Below, in pieces: positions 7,010-11,505 of a stretch of 11,505 bases of DNA. Positions within the stretch are counted from its first letter, which is position 1, and each line of letters begins with the position of its first letter. The notes below the pieces were generated by a model that saw only the letters and a program-made list of their open reading frames with translations, made no database searches and was not told the origin of the DNA. The translations under genes were made by a program, and so were the position numbers. The DNA comes from Cephalothrix spiralis (Eukaryota > Nemertea > Palaeonemertea > Archinemertea > Cephalotrichidae): NCBI GenBank assembly GCA_032353305.1, contig JAUCNG010371816.1, positions 1 through 11,505 of the forward strand. The letters run 5' to 3'.

Positions 7010-7862
7010 ATACTGATGTGAACATCTATTAACAATTGATATTAGTTGAATTTATTGTGAGCCCTCCAATTTATTTTTCAGTTTCAGTCCTGCTCTTTAC
7101 CCGATTATGGCTAAAATAATGCTTTTCTGCATTATTCCTGCGCTAAAAGCAATATTTAAACCTTGTTTAAGAAACTATTTTAAGGGTAGGTAAACTCATC
7201 CTCGTTCCCATGGTATTATATCGTATTTCATAATAGTTAGCCAAACAGCTGCAGGCTGACACTCTGACAAGTGAGAATGGGGTAAAACACTAAATAAAAA
7301 GTAGATTCTTCTGAAACTTAAATTAGCTTGACTAAACAAAATCCTTATTTTTATCGCTTAAATGTTAACTAACTAGGTTAAATTGCACGGGAAAGGCGTA
7401 TTTATGGCTATTTGCACATTGGTAAGCCATACAAGTGCATCTCACAAAATTCATCAAGCAAAAATTAATAACAACCCTAAAGTGAAGACAATTTTTAAAT
7501 CTAGCCAAGTAATGAAACGGGATAAGTGACTACGGCTTCAACTAGAATGAAAGAAGGCAATGACATTCGACCACAGACATTTAGTACATAAAAACAAGTT
7601 TATGGTCATGTTCAAGTTCAATATCGAACTAGAATGAGACTAGACAAGTACATAATAATGTGTTCGCCTGAACTTCGTCATATACCAGAAGACGGCGCTA
7701 TATGCAAATAAGTGCTTCGTGTAATTTCCTTTTATTTGATATACCACAACCCATAGCTTCTTAAACTTAAAATGGTGACATATTGTGTGTCACATAACTT
7801 CGTAATAAAAAATCTAATACGAAAATAAACATGAGGTTAGATGAAGAATTTTTTCTATAGTT
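7010..7862. other. No feature recognised
   Basis: AT-rich sequence with no RNA gene, inverted repeat of note or convincing exon. ACTAGAATGA occurs at about 7542 and again near 7627, too short to build on. Confidence 0.4.
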
Positions 7863-8190
7863 CATATTTACGCCGCTAGGAGAATTTAAATGCCAAGGTC
7901 ACTCGGGTCAAAATTTCAAAGCCGTCGTAAAAAGTAGCGGTTTTTTTAATGGGTGGCTCATCAAAATAGATTCTCAATATTGATTTTTATTTTTCTCTAC
8001 ATTCAATATTTACGCCGCTAGGGGCCAAAAATAGTACGAAATTTCAATTAGGGGCCGAGCTATGAGCTTGTGCCCGGAGGTAAAGGTCAAAAAGTCAAAG
8101 TCGATTTAGAGAGTCGCAGTTTGTTTTATTGGATAGCTTATGAAATGCTGAGAAACCTACTCAAAACCCGTTTTTCTCTAGCAAGTTAAT
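7863..8190 (+). repeat. Two diverged tandem units of about 142-180 bp
   Basis: ATATTTACGCCGCTAGG occurs exactly at 7864-7880 and 8006-8022. Further shared blocks follow in order: GGTCAAAATTTCAAAG (about 7909) against GGTCAAAAAGTCAAAG (about 8086), GGCTCAT against AGCTTAT, and TTTTTCTCTA before the start of each following unit (7989, about 8171). The second unit carries about 36 extra bases (around 8036-8072). This looks like an old tandem duplication or minisatellite, not coding. GC-containing words are better conserved than the surrounding AT-rich sequence. Confidence 0.6.
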
Positions 8191-8587
8191 ATTTTCGATG
8201 TTATTGGTCTTTTTAGTACAACGAAAGCTAAAAATTGTCGCGCCAGTGGCGTATTTTTTAAATTTAGATTTGCGTATAGTATATGATTTTCTTACAAAGA
8301 ATTTCAATTTGTGTTTCGCCCCCTCCTAACACAATTTTAAGATTATTTAGCCCTGCGTGGGCATGATCCCTTAAAAGGTGACGCTTCCGCCTCTTTTCTA
8401 AAAAATGACTATATTCTATTAAATAGTGATATTCTTAGACAGACTTGTTCATTCCCGCCAAACAAGCGGGCTGAGACGTTTTCAACGTGCAGATTGCTTA
8501 TTGCTTAACCTTACTTTACAAACCGACATTGCGGTCAATGCCAAATCATTTATATAATTGCTTAAATATTCCTCATATCAGGGGGAA
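8191..8587. other. No gene; minor GC-rich stems only
   Basis: Short symmetries such as CCCGC/GCGGG (8455-8471) are present. Nothing supports a gene, RNA or transposon. Confidence 0.4.
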
Positions 8588-8971
8588 GGGGGTGTCATAG
8601 AAAAAATTGGCAGACCTATATAGGCAGAAAATTGGCAAAATAGAGTTAAGGTACACATCCAACCCTAAAATGGCATAGATACCCCCTATATTTTGCACGC
8701 GTTTAAAAATTTTGTGGCCCAGTTTTTTTAAAACAAAGTTACCACAACGCGCCAATTTTTTCCTAAACATTTTGACTACCCACCCAATTTTTGCCATTTT
8801 TAATGTTATTTTAAATGGTGATTAAGCTTATATAAGTAATAATAATGGTCAAAAACATGATTAAAAGCCTTAAAATGGTTTTAAAAAAACAATGGAGGAA
8901 AAAATTGGCTAACAACTGAAAACAGTGGAAAAAATGCAGCGTATGTGTCTGATAATTTTTTCCATGCCCCC
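8588..8971. mobile_element. Unclassified inverted-repeat element, copy 1
   Basis: The left end GGGGGTGTCATAGAAAAAAT (8588-8607, then TGGCAGAC) matches the reversed right end GGGGGCATGGAAAAAATTAT (8971 downwards, then CAGAC). The interior is shared in the same order with copy 2 at 9330-9761: AAATTGGCAAAATAGAGTTA (8629), AACGCGCCAATTTTTTCCTA (8747) and TTATTTTAAATGGTG (8806, exact in both). No transposase is present, and the target duplication is unclear because the G-rich left flank blurs the boundary. The minus-strand frame at 8573-8797 is a shadow of the repeat. Confidence 0.65.
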
Positions 8972-9329
8972 ATATAGAAAATTTTCTTTAGAAATTCTAT
9001 ATAGACCGATATAGACAACATTTTCATCATTGAATACTTCTTCTTTTCCATCTTTCTCTAAAAATATATTCGTTAAGACTTCCAATAATGGCCTTTTGCT
9101 GGCGCGTATGTTTTAAAATACAATTCAGTGTTTAGATCCTTTATCTAGGAATTTTTGTTTATACTTGAGCTCCCTTGTGGCAGAACTTGAAATAGTTCAA
9201 AAATGGGCCTGCTGCTTCTAAAATGGTTTCAGAATTTCGATACGTGCTTTCTTTTAAAGTTTAAAAAAATCTCAGAAAAAAAGCGCTGATATATTTTCTC
9301 TCGAGATTCTTATTGTTATGATAATCCTT
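8972..9329. other. Spacer between the two element copies, no feature seen
   Basis: AT-rich sequence separating the direct copies. Imperfect repeats of TATAGAC/TATATAG words occur near 8973-9015. No gene or RNA is recognised. Confidence 0.4.
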
Positions 9330-9761
9330 CATGGAAAAATTGCCGAAAATTGGCAAAATTGAGTTGAGGTACCCACACTGGCGTAGAAAAAATTGGAAAA
9401 GGCATTTTTTGCTCCCACCCCACCCACCTCTTTTTGCCCATTTTCCCCATCGTGCCAAATTTTCTATAAATTTTTTTGACGCGGTTAAAAACAATTTCAA
9501 CAGCCCAGATTTTTTCGAACAAAATCTTTTCATCAACGCGCTAATTTTTTCCTGAATACTTTGACCACCTACCAAATTTTTGCAACTACATGTTGCTCTG
9601 TTTTGCTACTACATCTTATTTTAAATGGTGCTTTAATCTTCTACTGGTCAAAAGTCTAAAAATTGTAAAAAGCAAAGGAGGGAAAAAAATGGTTTTTTGG
9701 TCAAAAAGGTATCAACGAACCCTACCCAGCATACGTGTTTGCCATTTTTTCCATGACCCCC
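9330..9761. mobile_element. Unclassified inverted-repeat element, copy 2
   Basis: Same family and orientation as 8588-8971. The right end read inward is GGGGGTCATGGAAAAAATGG (9761 downwards); the left end keeps CATGGAAAAATTG (9330) but has lost the G run. Shared blocks include GAAAATTGGCAAAATTGAGT (9346), AACGCGCTAATTTTTTCCTG (9536) and TTATTTTAAATGGTG (9617). It is about 50 bp longer than copy 1, mainly from a C-rich stretch at about 9408-9450. The overlapping 68-104 codon frames on both strands arise from this repeat and have no protein-like content. Confidence 0.65.
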
Positions 9762-9891
9762 GATCGTTCAAGAAAATTTTGAGAAATCAATATTCCATAT
9801 GATGAACAGACTATTGACGAATGGAAACGGATGGAATTATTTTTCTAAAATTTTGAATAATGCTCACATACAATTTTTTATTCTTCGAGAC

Positions 9892-10443
9892 CAGGGTTTG
9901 TAAAGTACCGGTGGTACCACTCTGCCGGTACCGGTACCGGTACCGGTACTAGAACAGTACCGGCGATACCGGTACTGATTCCGGTACCAATGGAATTTTC
10001 GTGATCATATACATGTACACCATTGGTATAATTTCATTCTAAATGATGTATAATGCGTTTATTATGGCTGCAAAATCTGACTTACATCATATTTAACTAG
10101 TATTCCTGACCAATAGCCAAATTTCCTTAAGACTTACCGGGTATATAGATTCAAGGTTGCAAACGTAGCCCTATTACTATAAAATTTTGAGCCGAAGTGC
10201 CGGTTAATGACCCTGCAGATTGCTAGGGTAAAATGAAAAAAAATCACAACAAAGGCCAGTGGAAAAAAGCAAGGATGGACTTTAGAGAGGGGGACTGGTT
10301 TACCAATCGTTAGGCTATTTTTTGTAGTATCATTACAATAGAAAAAATTGTTATATTAGTACCGGTATCGGCGGTTCTGGAACCGGTACCGGTTCCGATA
10401 CTGAAGAGCTCAAGTACCGGTACAAGTACAGTTGCAAACCCTG
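9892..10443. mobile_element. 552-bp non-autonomous hAT element with intact target duplication
   Basis: TTCGAGAC occurs immediately before (9884-9891) and after (10444-10451), a perfect 8-bp duplication characteristic of hAT transposition. The ends CAGGGTTTGTAA and, reversed, CAGGGTTTGCAA form a short terminal inverted repeat with the usual CAGGG start. Inside each end is a dense cluster of CCGGTA/TACCGG words (9907-9988 and 10360-10426), including four tandem CCGGTA at 9925-9948. hAT transposases bind repeated subterminal motifs, so these are plausible binding sites (inference). An internal inverted pair, TACCAATGG (9985) and CCATTGGTA (10020), is also present. The middle has no coding capacity. 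The intact duplication suggests a fairly young insertion. Confidence 0.92.
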
Positions 10444-10451
10444 TTCGAGAC

Positions 10452-10868
10452 ACTACGCGTTTTACTTGCCACCTCGTAAAAAAAATTCAAGAGATGATAC
10501 ATCATGTTTTGAATTATGTATTTCTGTCACGTTTGAAAGTAATCTATTGATAAATACGACCACAACCAATGTAATGTAAAAATCTTGTTAGCAACTAGAA
10601 AATAAAAATGGCGGATCATAAACCCAAAAGTAGGCCCTTAACGATAATAATTTATAGATGAAGTGTTTGGTTGGCTGGATTTTCTAATAAATATTTGTGG
10701 TTAAATATTTAGTGGACTTTAGTGGACAATTCGTAGACGAAAGCCTGATTTCCAGACATTAAAGAAACGGAAAGTGTCACTTTAAATCATTGGATGGTCT
10801 TCCGTACGGAATAACAATTGTATTAAATCACGGCGTGATACTGATATTGTTTACCTTCGATATTCTAT
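10452..10868. other. No gene recognised; one exact 10-bp tandem duplication
   Basis: TTTAGTGGAC is repeated exactly at 10708-10717 and 10718-10727. Otherwise the stretch is AT-rich sequence without repeats, RNA genes or convincing exons. Confidence 0.45.
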
Positions 10869-11062
10869 CTAATAAGATCTATCTTTTAGTTGCGTAAAGG
10901 CATCTAGTCCATACCGTCGAATCACTATCTTTTCCCAAAGGGCAGTTTCGATTTCATCTTTATCTCTGCATAGGATAATGGCGGTAGTGAAAGAGTTAGG
11001 AAGTCTGGACTCTTTGTTGACCATCAAAACCCTTTGGTGGTTTTGATCCATGACAAATTTTC
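10869..11062 (-). CDS. Candidate exon on the minus strand, unknown protein
   Basis: On the minus strand a good acceptor, TTTTGTAATTTTCAG (reading down to 11063), is followed by two bases completing a codon and then 63 open codons plus TAG (10871-10869). The peptide begins KFVMDQNHQRVLMVNKESR and contains CRDKDEIETALWEKIVIRRY, plausible for a folded, charged protein. An ATG lies at 11051-11049, but the frame is open back to the acceptor. It could be a terminal exon, or end earlier at the GTATGG near 10912. I do not recognise the family. The acceptor and first bases fall within one arm of the large inverted repeat at 11043-11437, so the exon edge may be transposon-derived. Confidence 0.33.
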
Positions 11063-11437
11063 CTGAAAATTACAAAATCGCCGGTTGCACAGTTTTCGAG
11101 AAATGCGCATGCGTGGTCGAGTTTTAGGGTTGCGCATGCGCAAATCGCCAAAGTAATAGCTAGTGCACTCCGGTAAAAAGGGGCATGTTTCTATTTGTCC
11201 GCTATAGAGTTATTAACGAATTAAATATGTGTGACGTCATTATCATTAACTCGGTAACGGTTGATTTTATGTCATATAAATGTATTACGGACAGATAAAA
11301 ACATGCCTCTATTTTACAAGAAACCGCTGTTATTTTTGCGATTGGCGCATGGGCAACCCTAAAACTCGGCCGTGCTTGCGCATTTCTCAAAACTGTGATT
11401 TTGAAACTTTCAGAAAATGATGTAAGGACACGGGTCA
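11043..11437. mobile_element. Large imperfect inverted repeat, about 395 bp, MITE-like
   Basis: Left arm 11043-11201 and right arm 11288-11437 match in inverted orientation through long blocks: AGTTTTCGAGAAATGCGCAT against AGTTTTGAGAAATGCGCAAG, GTCGAGTTTTAGGGTTGCGC against GCCGAGTTTTAGGGTTGCCC, and GGCATGTTT...TGTCCG. Gaps and substitutions show it is older than the other hairpins. The loop (11202-11287) includes the palindrome TGACGTCA (11232-11239). The ends are fuzzy and no clear target duplication is seen. Superfamily unknown. The 89-codon minus-strand frame at 11202-11471 is a by-product. Confidence 0.75.
11102..11143. promoter_or_regulatory. Two NRF1-like palindromic sites
   Basis: TTGCGCATGCGCAA (11130-11143) is a perfect palindrome containing TGCGCATGCGCA, the consensus of the animal transcription factor NRF1, and TGCGCATGCGT lies at about 11104-11114. 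The matching positions in the opposite arm are altered (TGCGCAAGCAC and TTGCCCATGCGCC). Factor identity is inference from the motif. Confidence 0.45.
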
Positions 11438-11505
11438 CTAGAAAAATAAAAAAATCGAAAATGCATTCCATCTCTGAAAATTTGGTTTTAGGGTAATTCG
11501 ACCCT

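Noticed and set aside
9261-9575. 104-codon minus-strand gene, the longest open frame
   Set aside because: It lies mostly inside the second copy of the dispersed inverted-repeat element, overlaps other frames on both strands, and its composition follows the A/T runs of the repeat.
1-11505. CRISPR array, bacterial operon or phage region
   Set aside because: No regularly spaced identical repeats, no dense coding, and SINE and MITE content points to an animal genome.

Overview
This window looks like non-coding, intron-like or intergenic DNA from a metazoan nuclear genome, most likely an invertebrate. It is AT-rich, stops are dense in all six frames, and no open frame exceeds about 100 codons. 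There is no bacterial gene packing, no Shine-Dalgarno-led operon and no CRISPR array. What it does hold is typical of an animal genome full of short non-autonomous transposons: tRNA-derived SINEs with pol III boxes, hairpin MITEs of several superfamilies, a hAT element with a perfect 8-bp target duplication, a retroelement primer-binding site, and a stray piece of 18S rRNA. The species cannot be named from this.

Layout. 1-140: a perfect tRNA-Lys-type primer-binding site at the centre of a 46-bp hairpin, perhaps the edge of an LTR element running off the left end. 250-720: two weak exon-like stretches, the first resembling part of an immunoglobulin domain broken by a frameshift. 838-904: a near-perfect 18S rRNA fragment. 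1143-1418: a SINE on the minus strand. 1548-1567: a 20-bp perfect palindrome. 1603-1753 and 2552-2613: two exon-like pieces with matching splice phase, a stop codon and an AATAAA downstream, the best candidate for the 3' end of a gene. Their putative intron holds a second tRNA-like element and a 188-bp hairpin MITE (2235-2422). 4056-4258: a MITE with ends beginning CAGACGG. 4789-5130: a decayed hAT-like element. 6511-6944: a SINE whose tail is interrupted by a Harbinger-type MITE. 7863-8190: two diverged tandem units. 8588-8971 and 9330-9761: two direct copies of one unclassified inverted-repeat element. 9892-10443: a complete non-autonomous hAT whose ends carry clusters of CCGGTA. 10869-11062 (minus): an exon-like frame that starts at the rim of a large imperfect inverted repeat (about 11043-11437) containing NRF1-like palindromes.

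How it fits together. Nearly everything well supported is a transposon copy or remnant. None carries a transposase or reverse transcriptase, so all would depend on enzymes encoded elsewhere. Host coding content, if any, is limited to short exon candidates. Open frames of 60-100 codons without a start are expected by chance in DNA of this composition, so those calls rest on splice signals and protein-like composition and are deliberately scored low. No complete gene and no new multi-gene system is visible.
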